Positions 1 through 7,888 are shown, numbered from the stretch's first letter. The stretch: 19,847 nucleotides of DNA from Azonexaceae bacterium (GCA_009469665.1 SSTB01000168.1:1-19847), one strand, 5' to 3'. Translations and numbers: made by a program. Notes: a model not told the origin generated them from the sequence alone.

Positions 1-347
1 CCGTTCCCGCCGGTTTCGATTACGACAACGCCGTCCGCCAGGGGGCACGCCTCAAGGTGGCCAGCAAGTACATCAAGACCGCGCGGGAGCACTTCGCCGC
101 CAAGGGCGTCCATGTGGACCTCATCAAGCTCTACGGCTCCATGGAACTCGCCCCCCTGGCCGGGTTGGCCGACGCCATCGTGGACCTGGTGTCCACCGGC
201 GGCACGCTGAAGGCCAACAATCTGGTGGCAGTGGAGGACATCATGCCCATTTCCAGCCGCCTGGTGGTCAATCAGGCCTCCCTCAAGGTCAAGCGGGAAA
301 CCCTGCAACCCATCCTCGACGCCTTTGCCGGGGCGGTGGAGAAATAA
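1..347 (+). CDS. hisG: ATP phosphoribosyltransferase catalytic subunit, short form (5' partial)
   Basis: The window opens inside this gene; the frame is open from base 3 and gives the last 114 residues before the TAA at 345-347. HisG joins ATP and PRPP to make phosphoribosyl-ATP, the first and committed step of histidine synthesis, in the cytoplasm. The PRPP-binding signature [14 protein letters not shown] is plain. The protein stops about 50 residues after it, with no C-terminal ACT-like regulatory domain, so this is the short HisG type. In known systems that type needs the HisZ regulatory subunit for activity and feedback inhibition by histidine. No hisZ is in the window, so it is presumably elsewhere (inference). 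hisD starts one base after the stop, so the two are almost certainly cotranscribed. Confidence 0.95.
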   Translation, partial: VPAGFDYDNAVRQGARLKVASKYIKTAREHFAAKGVHVDLIKLYGSMELAPLAGLADAIVDLVSTGGTLKANNLVAVEDIMPISSRLVVNQASLKVKRETLQPILDAFAGAVEK

Positions 348-348
348 G

Positions 349-1653
349 ATGACCGTGCCCATTCAACGCCTATCCACGGCCGACGCCGATTTCACGGCCC
401 GCATCGACACCCTGCTGGCCTTCGAGGGTGCCGCCGATGACGCCATCGAGCGTACCGTTGCCGCCATCCTGGCCGAGGTCAAGACCCGGGGCGATGCCGC
501 CGTGGTCGAGTACACCAATCGCTTCGACCGCCTGTCTGCCGCTTCCATGGCGGACCTGGAACTGAGCTGGGCCGAACTCCAGGCCGCCCTCGAAGGCCTG
601 CCCGCCGACCGCCGTGCCGCCCTGGAAGCCGCCGCCGGTCGCATCCGCGTCTACCACGAGCGGCAGAAGATGGAAGGCTGGGCCTATACCGAAGCCGACG
701 GCACCAAACTCGGGATGATGGTCACGCCGCTGGACCGGGTCGGTCTCTACGTGCCGGGGGGCAAGGCGGCCTACCCTTCGTCGGTGTTGATGAATGCCAT
801 TCCTGCCAAGGTGGCGGGCGTCAAAGAACTGATCATGGTGGTTCCCACCCCGGACGGCGAAAAGAATCAACTGGTGCTGGCGGCAGCCTGCCTGGCCGGT
901 GTAGACCGCGTCTTCGCCATCGGCGGTGCTCAGGCCATCGGCGCCTTGGCCTACGGCACCGCTACCGTGCCCCAGGTGGACAAGATCGTCGGCCCGGGCA
1001 ACGCCTACGTGGCCACGGCCAAGCGCAGGGTCTTCGGCATCGTGGGGATCGACATGGTGGCCGGCCCTTCCGAAATCCTGGTGGTGTCGGATGGCTCCGG
1101 CAATCCGGACTGGGTGGCCATGGACCTCTTTTCGCAAGCCGAACACGACGAACTGGCCCAATCCATCCTCATCTGCACCGACGCGGCCTTCATCGATCAG
1201 GTGCAAGCCAGCATCGACAAACTCCTGCCCACCATGCCGCGCCGGGCCGTGATCGAGACTTCCCTCACCAACCGCGGCGCCCTCATCCAGGTGCGGGATC
1301 TTGCCGAGGCCATCGCCATCGCCAACCGGGTGGCGCCGGAGCACCTGGAGCTTTCCCTGGCCGACCCCGACCCCTGGGTCGGGCACATCCACCACGCCGG
1401 GGCCATCTTCATCGGCCACTACACCTCGGAATCCCTGGGCGACTACTGCGCCGGACCCAACCACGTGCTGCCGACCTCCGGCAGCGCCCGCTTTTCCTCG
1501 CCCCTGGGGGTCTATGATTTCCAGAAGCGCACCAGCCTGATCAAGGTATCGAAGGCCGGGGCGCAGACCCTGGGCAAGATCGCCTCGACCCTGGCCCAGG
1601 GCGAAGGCCTGCCGGCCCACGCGAAATCGGCCGAATACCGGCTGGAATCCTGA
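349..1653 (+). CDS. hisD: Histidinol dehydrogenase
   Basis: A 434-residue protein, the usual length, catalysing the last two steps of the pathway: histidinol to histidinal to histidine with two NAD+. The start is the ATG one base after the hisG stop; an upstream in-frame start at 325 would run into hisG and is not needed. Family signatures are present in order: [15 protein letters not shown] near residue 131, [12 protein letters not shown] near 215 and [12 protein letters not shown] near 235. By alignment to the E. coli enzyme the zinc ligands are Gln263, His266, Asp365 and His424, and the catalytic pair is Glu331-His332 in APEHLEL; all are present. The TGA overlaps the ATG of the next gene by one base (TGATG), so a chromate-transporter pair is read straight after hisD. 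In many relatives hisC would follow. Confidence 0.97.
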   Translation: MTVPIQRLSTADADFTARIDTLLAFEGAADDAIERTVAAILAEVKTRGDAAVVEYTNRFDRLSAASMADLELSWAELQAALEGLPADRRAALEAAAGRIRVYHERQKMEGWAYTEADGTKLGMMVTPLDRVGLYVPGGKAAYPSSVLMNAIPAKVAGVKELIMVVPTPDGEKNQLVLAAACLAGVDRVFAIGGAQAIGALAYGTATVPQVDKIVGPGNAYVATAKRRVFGIVGIDMVAGPSEILVVSDGSGNPDWVAMDLFSQAEHDELAQSILICTDAAFIDQVQASIDKLLPTMPRRAVIETSLTNRGALIQVRDLAEAIAIANRVAPEHLELSLADPDPWVGHIHHAGAIFIGHYTSESLGDYCAGPNHVLPTSGSARFSSPLGVYDFQKRTSLIKVSKAGAQTLGKIASTLAQGEGLPAHAKSAEYRLES

Positions 1654-2216
1654 TGGCGGAGGAGGGCGCTCCCAAGCCCGGCTTGAAGGAGCTCTTCCTC
1701 GGCTTTTCCTCGGTGGGCCTGTCCGGCTTCGGCGGCGTCCTGCCCTTCGCCCGGCGCATGCTGGTGGAGGAGCGGCGCTGGCTGACGGCGGAGGAATTCA
1801 ACTTCCTTCTCGGCCTGTGCCAGTTCCTGCCCGGGCCCAACGTCATCAATCTCTCGGTGGCGGTGGGTTCCCGCTACCGGGGCGTGGCCGGGGCGGTGGC
1901 CGCTGCCGGGGGCCTGATGGGCGGCCCCCTGGTCATCGTCCTTCTGCTGGCCCTGCTCTATGACCGCTACGGCGAACTGGCTCTGGTTCAGGGTATGTTG
2001 CGGGGCATCGCCGCGGTGGGCTGCGGCCTGCTTTTCGCCACCGCCATCCGCATGGGTATGGCGGTACGCGACAAGCGCTTCTTCCTGCCCTTCGCAGGGC
2101 TCGTCTTCATTGGCATTGCCCTCCTGCGCTGGCCTCTGCCGGCGGTGATGGTGGCCCTGCTCGGGGTGTCCGCCGCCCTGGCCTACTGGCGCTTGCAGGA
2201 TGCCGCTCCTCGCTGA
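1653..2216 (+). CDS. Chromate transporter, short CHR-domain protein 1
   Basis: A 187-residue hydrophobic protein with the two CHR-family hallmarks: an FGG motif followed by RRWLTAEEF near residues 25-50, and a PGPN motif (QFLPGPNVINLS) near residue 55. Four to five membrane segments follow, with charged loops between. In the CHR family, single-domain proteins of this size occur as tandem pairs that together replace the two-domain ChrA antiporter of about 400 residues, which exports chromate. The gene overlaps the hisD stop by one base and the next CHR gene by 17 bases, so it is translationally tied to both. Chromate as the real substrate is a family inference; no other resistance gene (chrB or similar) is nearby, and a different oxyanion is possible. 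Confidence 0.88.
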   Translation: MAEEGAPKPGLKELFLGFSSVGLSGFGGVLPFARRMLVEERRWLTAEEFNFLLGLCQFLPGPNVINLSVAVGSRYRGVAGAVAAAGGLMGGPLVIVLLLALLYDRYGELALVQGMLRGIAAVGCGLLFATAIRMGMAVRDKRFFLPFAGLVFIGIALLRWPLPAVMVALLGVSAALAYWRLQDAAPR

Positions 2217-2721
2217 GCTCTTCCTTCAATTCGCGCTGCTCTTCTGCGTCGCCTTCGGCGGCGCCACGGCCCTGCTGCCGGAAATGCAGCGGGTGGTGGT
2301 GGAGCAGGAACACTGGCTGAGCGAGGCTACCTTCATCCACCTCTACGCCATCGCCCAGGCGGCCCCGGGCCCCAACGGCCTGGTGGTGACCCTCATCGGC
2401 TGGAAAGTCGCCGGCCTGGCCGGCGCCCTGGTGGCGACCTTGGCCATGTGCCTGCCCATGAGTGTGGTGATCTACTTTCTCATCCCCCGCTGGGAGCGCT
2501 TCCGCGGCGCGCGCTGGCAGCAGGCGGTGCAGATGGGGGTGGCGCCCCTGGCGGTGGGCCTGGTCTTCGCCGGAGCGGCGCTGATCGGCAGCGGGGCCGG
2601 CCTCGACTGGGCGGGCTGGGTTCTGGCGGCCGGAGCGGTCGCTCTCAACCTGCGTACCAAGCTCCATCCCCTGTGGTTTATCGCCGCGGGGGCGGTGGCA
2701 GGATTGGCCGGCTGGGTGTGA
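2200..2721 (+). CDS. Chromate transporter, short CHR-domain protein 2
   Basis: A 173-residue partner of the preceding gene. It repeats the same plan: a short N-terminal amphipathic stretch, FGGATALLPEMQR near residue 19, HWLSEATF near 38, then QAAPGPNGLVV near 53, and four or five hydrophobic segments to the C-terminus. The two proteins are clearly homologous to each other in these motifs yet diverged elsewhere, as expected for an old gene-pair arrangement with the two halves in opposite membrane topology (known for the family, not shown here). It starts inside the end of CHR protein 1, which suggests translational coupling. It ends 64 bases before the converging small minus-strand gene. Function by homology is chromate efflux; the physiological substrate is unproven. 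Confidence 0.88.
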   Translation: MPLLAELFLQFALLFCVAFGGATALLPEMQRVVVEQEHWLSEATFIHLYAIAQAAPGPNGLVVTLIGWKVAGLAGALVATLAMCLPMSVVIYFLIPRWERFRGARWQQAVQMGVAPLAVGLVFAGAALIGSGAGLDWAGWVLAAGAVALNLRTKLHPLWFIAAGAVAGLAGWV

Positions 2722-2732
2722 GACCCTCCCCA

Positions 2733-2754
2733 CCACCCCTAGCCCGTCGGGTGG
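2733..2754. terminator. Weak hairpin between convergent genes
   Basis: CCACCC and GGGTGG form a 6-bp stem around a 10-base loop in the 64-bp gap between the second CHR gene and the converging small gene. There is no T-run, so this is only a possible transcript end for either side. Confidence 0.2.
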
Positions 2755-2785
2755 CACGCGGGTCGGGATGCCAAGTATCGCGGGC

Positions 2786-3004
2786 TCAGGGCTGGTAAGG
2801 ATTCTCCAGCGAAGCGATCAGCTCTTGAAACACTGCCCGGATCTGCTCTTCGGAGCACTCCATCAAGAGGGCGTCCTCGAAGGCATCCTGGGCGACCTGA
2901 CGCAGTTCGGCGAGGTTTTCCCGCAGCACCTTGATTTTCTCGGTGCAGGAGACGACGGAGCCGTCGGGGCGCAGCCAGCGGATGTCTTCGGTTTTGGGGT
3001 TCAT
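2786..3004 (-). CDS. Small conserved protein of unknown function
   Basis: A 72-residue protein starting MNPKTEDIRWLRPDGS. The start chosen is the ATG at 3004, which lies 13 bases beyond the end of the upstream PAS gene; an in-frame start at 3046 would add 14 residues of low-complexity sequence inside the PAS gene. The protein is acidic and mostly helical in look, with a central run EKIKVLRENLAELRQVAQDAF and a second helix CSEEQIRAVFQELIASL. It has one Cys near residue 19 and one near 49, no signal peptide and no membrane segment. I recall similar small proteins beside PAS genes in betaproteobacteria, but I know no function. Being the last gene of a hisC-PAS-small protein set, it probably acts with the PAS protein, if anything (inference). 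Confidence 0.7.
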   Translation of the reverse strand: MNPKTEDIRWLRPDGSVVSCTEKIKVLRENLAELRQVAQDAFEDALLMECSEEQIRAVFQELIASLENPYQP

Positions 3005-3017
3005 GGTCGGGCGGGGG

Positions 3018-3425
3018 CTATGCTGTTTGGACGGCGGTCGCGGCACTGAGTTCGGCGCTCTTCGGCGGGCTGGCGGAGCGGGCGACGGCGACGGATCCCA
3101 GGGGCTGGCCGGTGTCGTCGCTTACGACGGCGAAGCTCATCTCGACGTAGATGGTCTCTCCCGCCGCGGTGAGGGCCTTGGTGCGGGTCGGGCTGCCGTC
3201 ACCCCGCGTCCGGCCGGCCGCGAGGGCACGGTGGTAGCCGTTCCAGTGGGCGCTGCGCAGACGCTCGGGGATGATGATGTCGAGGCTCCGCCCAAGGACT
3301 GCCGCGGCGGTGTGGCCAAAGAGGGCCTCTGCGGCGCGGTTCCAGAGCACGATGCGGCCAGCGAGGTCGGCGTAGATCAGGGCGTCGGCCATCTGCTCGG
3401 CGACCGCCGCATAGGGGGCGGTCAA
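3018..3425 (-). CDS. Stand-alone PAS domain protein
   Basis: A 135-residue protein that is essentially one PAS domain. Near the N-terminus are [26 protein letters not shown] and the [14 protein letters not shown] stretch typical of PAS folds; later ETIYVEMSF and [12 protein letters not shown] form the final strands. No kinase, GGDEF, HTH or methyl-accepting domain follows, so it can sense or bind a partner but has no output of its own. The best start is TTG at 3425: a GGGAGG ribosome-binding site lies 6 bases upstream and no better ATG exists before the domain. It is downstream of hisC on the same strand with a 79-bp gap and just upstream of a 72-residue gene. The ligand (small molecule, flavin or haem) cannot be told from the sequence. 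Confidence 0.8.
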   Translation of the reverse strand: MTAPYAAVAEQMADALIYADLAGRIVLWNRAAEALFGHTAAAVLGRSLDIIIPERLRSAHWNGYHRALAAGRTRGDGSPTRTKALTAAGETIYVEMSFAVVSDDTGQPLGSVAVARSASPPKSAELSAATAVQTA

Positions 3426-3453
3426 GGGACAACCCTCCCGTCGCTGCGCGCCA

Positions 3454-3470
3454 CCCTCCCCGGGGGAGGG
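3454..3470. repeat. GC-rich palindrome in the hisC-PAS gap
   Basis: CCCTCCCC and GGGGAGGG are exact inverse complements around one base. As RNA this gives a very stable short stem. It sits between hisC and the PAS gene and could slow or partly end hisC transcription, but no T-run follows. Confidence 0.4.
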
Positions 3471-3471
3471 G

Positions 3472-3506
3472 GAGCGCTCCCTTCGGGCGGCCGGGCGGGA
3501 ACGCTC
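3472..3506. repeat. Inverted repeat overlapping the hisC stop codon
   Basis: Arms GAGCGCTCCC (3472-3481) and GGGAACGCTC (3497-3506) pair at 9 of 10 positions around a 15-base loop. The second arm overlaps the hisC TGA. Together with the adjacent palindrome it makes a double-hairpin structure between hisC and the PAS gene; it may be a dispersed intergenic repeat or a transcript-processing site. Confidence 0.4.
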
Positions 3507-4572
3507 ATGCCAGGATGGCGGTCAGGGCGGCGACGAGGCGCTCGCACTCGGCGGCGGTGCCGACGGTGATGCGCAGGTGCTGGTCGATCCGCGGCAGGCG
3601 GAAGTGGCGCACGATGATGCTGCGCTCCCGCAGGGCCTGGGCCAGGGTACCGGCGTCGTGGCCGGGGTGGCGGGCGAAGAGGAAGTTGGCCGCCGAAGGC
3701 AGCACGGCGAAGCCCAGACTCGCGAGGGCGGTGGTGAGCCGTTCCCGGGTGGCGATGACGGCCCGGCGGGAGCGCTCGAAGTGCTCCCTGTCTTCCAGGG
3801 CCGCGACGGCGCCGACCAGGGCCAGGCGGTCGAGGGGGTAGGAATTGAAGCTGTTTTTCACCCGCTCCAGGGCCTCGATCAGGTCGGGGTGGCCCACCGC
3901 GTAGCCCACCCGCAGGCCGGCCAGGGAGCGGGACTTGGAAAGCGTATGGACGACCAGGAGGTTGTCCCGCGTCCGGGTGAGGGGAATGGCGGTCTCGCCG
4001 CCGAAATCCACATAGGCTTCATCGACCACGATCACGGCATCGGGATTGCCGGCGGCAATGCGGTCCACGGCCTCCAGGGGCAGCAAACGACCGGTGGGGG
4101 CGTTGGGGTTGGGGAAGATGATGCCCCCGCACGCCCCGCCGTAGGCCGCGGGGTCGATGGCGAAATCCTCGTCCAGGGGCACGGCGCGGTAGTCGACGCC
4201 ATAAAGCCCGCAATACACCGGATAGAAGCTGTAGGTGATGTCGGGGAAGAGCAGGGGCGCGTCGTGCTTCAGAAGCGCCTGGAAGACGTGGGCCAGCACC
4301 TCGTCGGAGCCGTTGCCGAGGAAGACCTTGCCGGGCGCGACGCCGTACTCCCGCGCCACGGCCGCCTTCAGGGCCTCCCCGTTGGGGTCCGGGTAGAGGC
4401 GCAGGCGGGCGCCGTCGTCGCCCAGTTCGGCGCGGATCGCCGCCAGTACCCGGGGGGAGGGCGGGTAGGGGTTTTCGTTGGTGTTGAGCTTGACCAGGTC
4501 GGCGATCCTGGGTTGCTCGCCGGGAACATAGGGGGTGAGGCCGCGGACGGCCTGGCTCCAGAAGCGACTCAT
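3505..4572 (-). CDS. hisC: Histidinol-phosphate aminotransferase
   Basis: A 355-residue fold-type I PLP aminotransferase that converts imidazole acetol phosphate and glutamate to histidinol phosphate. Visible motifs: [12 protein letters not shown] near residue 29, YPDPNG near 60, GNGSDE near 86, FPNPNAPTG near 153, VDEAYVDF near 183, and [13 protein letters not shown] with the PLP lysine at about residue 213. The start is ATG 4572 (MSRFW), matching the usual family N-terminus; an upstream in-frame ATG would add 13 residues inside the promoter gap. The gene is on the strand opposite to all other his genes here and diverges from hisB with 66 bp between the start codons. It therefore cannot be on the main his transcript, and needs its own promoter. 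Confidence 0.96.
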   Translation of the reverse strand: MSRFWSQAVRGLTPYVPGEQPRIADLVKLNTNENPYPPSPRVLAAIRAELGDDGARLRLYPDPNGEALKAAVAREYGVAPGKVFLGNGSDEVLAHVFQALLKHDAPLLFPDITYSFYPVYCGLYGVDYRAVPLDEDFAIDPAAYGGACGGIIFPNPNAPTGRLLPLEAVDRIAAGNPDAVIVVDEAYVDFGGETAIPLTRTRDNLLVVHTLSKSRSLAGLRVGYAVGHPDLIEALERVKNSFNSYPLDRLALVGAVAALEDREHFERSRRAVIATRERLTTALASLGFAVLPSAANFLFARHPGHDAGTLAQALRERSIIVRHFRLPRIDQHLRITVGTAAECERLVAALTAILA

Positions 4573-4602
4573 GGCGGCGGGAAGGGCGGAAACAGGGCGA
4601 AA

Positions 4603-4611
4603 TGGTATCAT
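4603..4611 (+). promoter_or_regulatory. Putative extended -10 promoter for hisB
   Basis: TGGTATCAT fits an extended -10 element (TGn followed by a hexamer one base from TATAAT). It would start transcription near 4618, about 20 bases before the hisB ATG. No good -35 box is seen, which extended -10 promoters can tolerate. hisC faces the other way, so hisB and the genes after it need a promoter in this 66-bp gap. Confidence 0.4.
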
Positions 4612-4638
4612 GCCGCTTTGCCCGAACGCCGCTGCGCC

Positions 4639-5226
4639 ATGCGTCAAGCCGAAATCACCCGCAACACCCTGGAGACCCGCATCACCGTGCGTCTCGACCT
4701 GGACGGCGCCGGCCGGGGCCGCTTCGCCACCGGCGTGCCCTTTCTCGACCACATGCTGGACCAGATCGCCCGCCATGGCCTGATCGACCTCGACGTCGAG
4801 GCCACCGGCGACCTGCATATCGATGCCCATCACACGGTCGAGGATATCGGCATCACGGTCGGGCAGGCCCTTGCCCAGGCCTGGGGCGACAAGAAGGGGC
4901 TCACCCGCTATGGCCATGCCTACGTTCCGCTGGACGAGGCCCTCTCCCGCGTGGTGATCGACCTTTCCGGTCGCCCCGGGCTCGATTTCAATGTCGCATT
5001 CACCCGCGCCTGGGTGGGGCAGTTCGACGTGGATCTGGTGCGCGAATTCTTCCAGGGCCTGGTGAACCACGCCGGCATGACCCTGCACATCGACAACCTG
5101 CGCGGCGTCAACGCCCATCACCAGGCCGAGACGGTCTTCAAGGCCTTCGGCCGCGCCCTGCGCATGGCGGCGACGCCCGATCCCCGCATGGCTGGCACCA
5201 TGCCCTCGACCAAGGGGTCGCTGTGA
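4639..5226 (+). CDS. hisB: Imidazoleglycerol-phosphate dehydratase
   Basis: A 195-residue enzyme that dehydrates imidazole glycerol phosphate to imidazole acetol phosphate using manganese. The start ATG 4639 gives [10 protein letters not shown], the usual N-terminus. The metal-binding histidine clusters are present: [13 protein letters not shown] near 35-47, [11 protein letters not shown] near 62-72 and NAHHQAE near 159-165. It is the single-domain form, without the histidinol-phosphatase domain fused in E. coli, so a separate phosphatase must exist elsewhere. It is the first gene of the second plus-strand his block. Its TGA overlaps the hisH GTG start in a GTGA. A much longer open frame upstream in the same phase is antisense to hisC and is not coding. 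Confidence 0.96.
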   Translation: MRQAEITRNTLETRITVRLDLDGAGRGRFATGVPFLDHMLDQIARHGLIDLDVEATGDLHIDAHHTVEDIGITVGQALAQAWGDKKGLTRYGHAYVPLDEALSRVVIDLSGRPGLDFNVAFTRAWVGQFDVDLVREFFQGLVNHAGMTLHIDNLRGVNAHHQAETVFKAFGRALRMAATPDPRMAGTMPSTKGSL

Positions 5227-5867
5227 CTGCTGGCAATACCATTGCCGTCATCGATTACGGCATGGGCAATCTGCGATCGGTGTCGAAAGCACTGGAGCAC
5301 GTGGCGGGGGGAAAGCCTGTCGTCGTTACCGCCGATCCGGCGGAGGTGGCCGCCGCCGAGCGGGTCGTCTTTCCCGGTCAGGGCGCCATGCCCGACTGCA
5401 TGCGGGAACTCGACGCCAGAGGCCTGCGGCCTGCGGTTCTGGCCGCTGCGCGGGACAAACCTTTTCTGGGCATCTGCATCGGCCTGCAGATGCTCTTCGA
5501 GCACAGCGAAGAGGGCGACGTGGCCGGCCTGGGCGTCTTCGCCGGTGGGGTGCGGCGCTTCCCCGAAGCCTCCATGAAGGGGGCCGATGGCCAGCGCCTC
5601 AAGGTGCCCCACATGGGTTGGAACGAGGTACGCCAGAAGCCCCATGTCCTGTGGCAGGGCGTGGCCGATGGCGCCCGCTTCTATTTTGTCCACAGCTACT
5701 GCGTCGAGCCCCGCGATGGCGCCCTGGTGGCCGGATCGGCCGAGTATGGCGTCCCCTTTACCTGTGCAGTGGGGCGGGATAATATCTTTGCCGTCCAGTT
5801 CCACCCGGAGAAAAGCGCCCGCGACGGGCTGCAATTGCTCAAGAACTTCGCCCTGTGGCGTCCCTGA
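5223..5867 (+). CDS. hisH: Imidazole glycerol phosphate synthase, glutaminase subunit
   Basis: A 214-residue class I glutamine amidotransferase. It releases ammonia from glutamine and passes it to HisF, with which it forms the synthase. The catalytic triad is Cys85 in GICIGLQM, His194 and Glu196 in [15 protein letters not shown] at the N-terminus and PHMGWNEV near 129 are standard HisH features. The start is GTG 5223, overlapping the hisB stop by four bases (GTGA), which fits coupled translation and the family length. The nucleophile elbow carries Ile-Gly-Leu after the Cys where many relatives have Leu-Gly-Met; both are conservative. A 51-bp gap follows before hisA. Confidence 0.96.
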   Translation: MTAGNTIAVIDYGMGNLRSVSKALEHVAGGKPVVVTADPAEVAAAERVVFPGQGAMPDCMRELDARGLRPAVLAAARDKPFLGICIGLQMLFEHSEEGDVAGLGVFAGGVRRFPEASMKGADGQRLKVPHMGWNEVRQKPHVLWQGVADGARFYFVHSYCVEPRDGALVAGSAEYGVPFTCAVGRDNIFAVQFHPEKSARDGLQLLKNFALWRP

Positions 5868-5918
5868 ATTCTCCGCGCCGGCGGCTGTGACTTTCCGTAT
5901 CTCCCTTTCCCGCTTCCC

Positions 5919-6659
5919 ATGCTCATCATTCCCGCCATTGACTTGAAGGACGGCCAGTGCGTCCGTCTGAAACAGGGCCTGATGGAACAGGCCACCGTTT
6001 TTTCCGAAGACCCCGCCGCCATGGCGCGCCATTGGGTCGACCAGGGTGCCCGCCGCCTCCATCTGGTGGACCTGAACGGCGCCTTTGCCGGAAAGCCGAA
6101 GAATGAGTCGGCCATCAAGGCCATCCTCAAGGGGGTGGGCGACAAGATCCCGGTCCAGCTGGGAGGCGGCGTCCGCGATCTCGACACCATCGAACGCTGC
6201 CTGGACGACGGTATCAGCTACGTCATCATCGGCACGGCGGCGGTGAAAAACCCTGGCTTCCTGCACGACGCCTGCGGTGCCTTCCCCGGCCACATCATCG
6301 TCGGCTTGGACGCCAAAGAGGGCAAGGTGGCCACCGATGGCTGGTCCAAGCTCACCGGCCACGATGTCGTGGATCTGGCGCGGAAGTACGAGGATTACGG
6401 CGTCGAGGCCATCATTTATACCGACATCGGCCGCGACGGCATGCTCTCCGGCGTCAATGTCGAGGCCACCGTGCGTCTGGCCCAGGCACTGAGCATTCCG
6501 GTCATCGCTTCGGGGGGGCTGTCCAGCGTCGCCGACGTGGAGAAGCTTTGCGCCGTCGAGGGCGAGGGTGTCATCGGAACCATCGCCGGCCGCGCCATTT
6601 ACGATGGCAGCCTCGATTTCAAGGCGGCCCAGGCCGCGGCCGACAAGGCTGGCGCCTGA
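5919..6659 (+). CDS. hisA: ProFAR isomerase
   Basis: A 246-residue beta/alpha barrel enzyme that opens the ribose of ProFAR to give PRFAR (Amadori rearrangement). The acid-base pair is Asp8 in IPAIDLK and Asp131 in VGLDAKEG. The two phosphate-binding half-barrel motifs, QLGGGVRD near 80 and IASGGLSS in the C-terminal half, are present. The start ATG 5919 yields MLIIPAIDL, the standard N-terminus. It is preceded by a pyrimidine-rich stretch (CTCCCTTTCCCGCTTCCC) rather than a Shine-Dalgarno site, unusual among its neighbours. Its TGA shares one base with the hisF ATG. Confidence 0.97.
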   Translation: MLIIPAIDLKDGQCVRLKQGLMEQATVFSEDPAAMARHWVDQGARRLHLVDLNGAFAGKPKNESAIKAILKGVGDKIPVQLGGGVRDLDTIERCLDDGISYVIIGTAAVKNPGFLHDACGAFPGHIIVGLDAKEGKVATDGWSKLTGHDVVDLARKYEDYGVEAIIYTDIGRDGMLSGVNVEATVRLAQALSIPVIASGGLSSVADVEKLCAVEGEGVIGTIAGRAIYDGSLDFKAAQAAADKAGA

Positions 6660-7420
6660 TGGGTCTGGCCAAGCGGATCATTCCCTGTCTGGATGTGACC
6701 GCCGGCCGGGTCGTCAAGGGTACCAATTTCGTCGACCTGAGGGACGCGGGCGACCCGGTGGAAATCGCCCGCCGCTACGACGAGCAGGGTGCCGACGAGG
6801 TGACCTTTCTCGACATCACGGCTTCCTCCGACCAGCGCGACATCATTCTGCACATCGTCGAAGCCTGCGCCGAGCAGGTGTTCATTCCGCTCACCGTGGG
6901 CGGCGGCGTGCGCAAGGTGGAAGACGTGCGCCGCCTGCTCAATGCCGGAGCCGACAAGGTTTCCATGAATACCGCCGCGGTGCAGAATCCGGACCTGATC
7001 CATGAAGCTTCCAGCAAGGTGGGCTCCCAATGCATCGTGGTGGCCATCGACGCCAAGCAGACCGGGCCGGGCGTCTGGCACGTGTTCACCCACGGCGGGC
7101 GGAACGACACCGGCCTGGACGCCGTGGCCTGGGCGAAGCGGGTCGAAGCCCTGGGGGCTGGCGAAATCCTGCTCACCAGCATGGACCGGGACGGCACCAA
7201 GAACGGCTTCGATCTCGCCCTGACTGGGGCGGTGGCCGACGCCGTGGGGATTCCCGTCATTGCCTCCGGCGGGGTGGGCAATCTTCAGCATCTGGCCGAC
7301 GGGGTTGCCCAGGGGCGGGCCGACGCGGTGCTGGCAGCTTCCATTTTTCACTTCGGCGAGTACACGGTGCGGCAGGCCAAGGAACACCTCCGTTCCCAGG
7401 GCATCGAAGTGCGTCTATGA
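6659..7420 (+). CDS. hisF: Imidazole glycerol phosphate synthase, cyclase subunit
   Basis: A 253-residue barrel enzyme, paralogue of HisA. It uses ammonia from HisH to turn PRFAR into imidazole glycerol phosphate and AICAR. The catalytic aspartates are Asp12 in IIPCLDV and Asp131 in [15 protein letters not shown] near 79 and VIASGGVGN in the C-terminal half bind the substrate phosphates. It starts at ATG 6659, overlapping the hisA stop by one base (TGATG). The stop overlaps an ATG that opens a 24-codon frame before hisI. Confidence 0.97.
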   Translation: MGLAKRIIPCLDVTAGRVVKGTNFVDLRDAGDPVEIARRYDEQGADEVTFLDITASSDQRDIILHIVEACAEQVFIPLTVGGGVRKVEDVRRLLNAGADKVSMNTAAVQNPDLIHEASSKVGSQCIVVAIDAKQTGPGVWHVFTHGGRNDTGLDAVAWAKRVEALGAGEILLTSMDRDGTKNGFDLALTGAVADAVGIPVIASGGVGNLQHLADGVAQGRADAVLAASIFHFGEYTVRQAKEHLRSQGIEVRL

Positions 7421-7491
7421 GCGAGCGCCCGACTGCTCCGGGAATGGGGCGCCTCCTTGTGGCGCGGCGCGCGGGGCACGGTCGTGAGTGA
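7417..7491 (+). CDS. Possible 24-codon ORF between hisF and hisI
   Basis: An ATG overlapping the hisF stop as ATGA opens a frame [18 protein letters not shown] and six more residues, ending with TGA at 7489-7491, seven bases past the hisI GTG at 7484. The layout looks like translational coupling: ribosomes ending hisF could read this frame and end where hisI starts. The peptide resembles nothing I know and is Arg-rich, as chance frames in GC-rich DNA often are. A GCGCC/GGCGC hairpin (7449-7465) lies inside it. Confidence 0.3.
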   Translation: MSERPTAPGMGRLLVARRAGHGRE

Positions 7492-7888
7492 TCTCGACAA
7501 CGCGCTCCCCTGGCTGGAGGCGCTCAAGTGGGATGCGGAGGGGCTCATACCGGCCGTTGCCCAGGATGACATGACGGGCCGCGTTCTCATGTTCGCCTGG
7601 ATGAACCGCGAGGCCCTGGTGGAAACAGCCCGCACCGGACGGGCAGTGTACTGGTCGCGGTCCCGGGGGCGGCTGTGGAAGAAGGGCGAGGAGTCGGGTC
7701 ATTTCCAGAACGTCCGTGCCATCCGCACCGATTGCGACGGGGACGTCCTGCTCCTCGCCATCGCCCAGGAGGGCGGCATCGCCTGCCACACCGGCCGCCA
7801 GAGCTGTTTTTTCAACGAACTCAGGGGGGAGCGCTGGGTTCCCACCGATCCGGTTTTGAAAGACCCCAAGGACATCTACGCCAAATGA
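7484..7888 (+). CDS. hisI: Phosphoribosyl-AMP cyclohydrolase
   Basis: A 134-residue zinc enzyme that opens the adenine ring of phosphoribosyl-AMP. The zinc ligands are Cys84, Cys101 and Cys108 (in DCDGD and ACHTGRQSC), and the DCDGD aspartates bind magnesium. [19 protein letters not shown] near 57-75 is the family core. The start chosen is GTG 7484 ([17 protein letters not shown]), which places the conserved [10 protein letters not shown] at the right distance; a TTG at 7457 would add nine residues without family support. It is the separate, unfused form; hisE follows with a 4-base ATGA overlap. Confidence 0.93.
   Translation: MSDLDNALPWLEALKWDAEGLIPAVAQDDMTGRVLMFAWMNREALVETARTGRAVYWSRSRGRLWKKGEESGHFQNVRAIRTDCDGDVLLLAIAQEGGIACHTGRQSCFFNELRGERWVPTDPVLKDPKDIYAK

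Noticed and set aside
370..1620. A 416-codon open frame on the minus strand across hisD.
   Set aside because: It is antisense to an unmistakable hisD; its Gly/His/Asp-rich composition is a by-product of GC-rich codon use on the other strand.
1653..2721. That the two CHR genes are one chrA gene broken by a frameshift.
   Set aside because: Both have complete CHR motifs, a proper start and stop, and the 17-base overlap typical of the known short-chain gene-pair type.
3577..4638. A long in-frame N-terminal extension of hisB across the hisC region.
   Set aside because: It is antisense to hisC, and the hisB family starts at the ATG at 4639.
7417..7888. That hisI is frameshifted and really begins at the hisF stop.
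   Set aside because: Starting at GTG 7484 gives the full conserved hisI core; nothing in the upstream frame resembles HisI.
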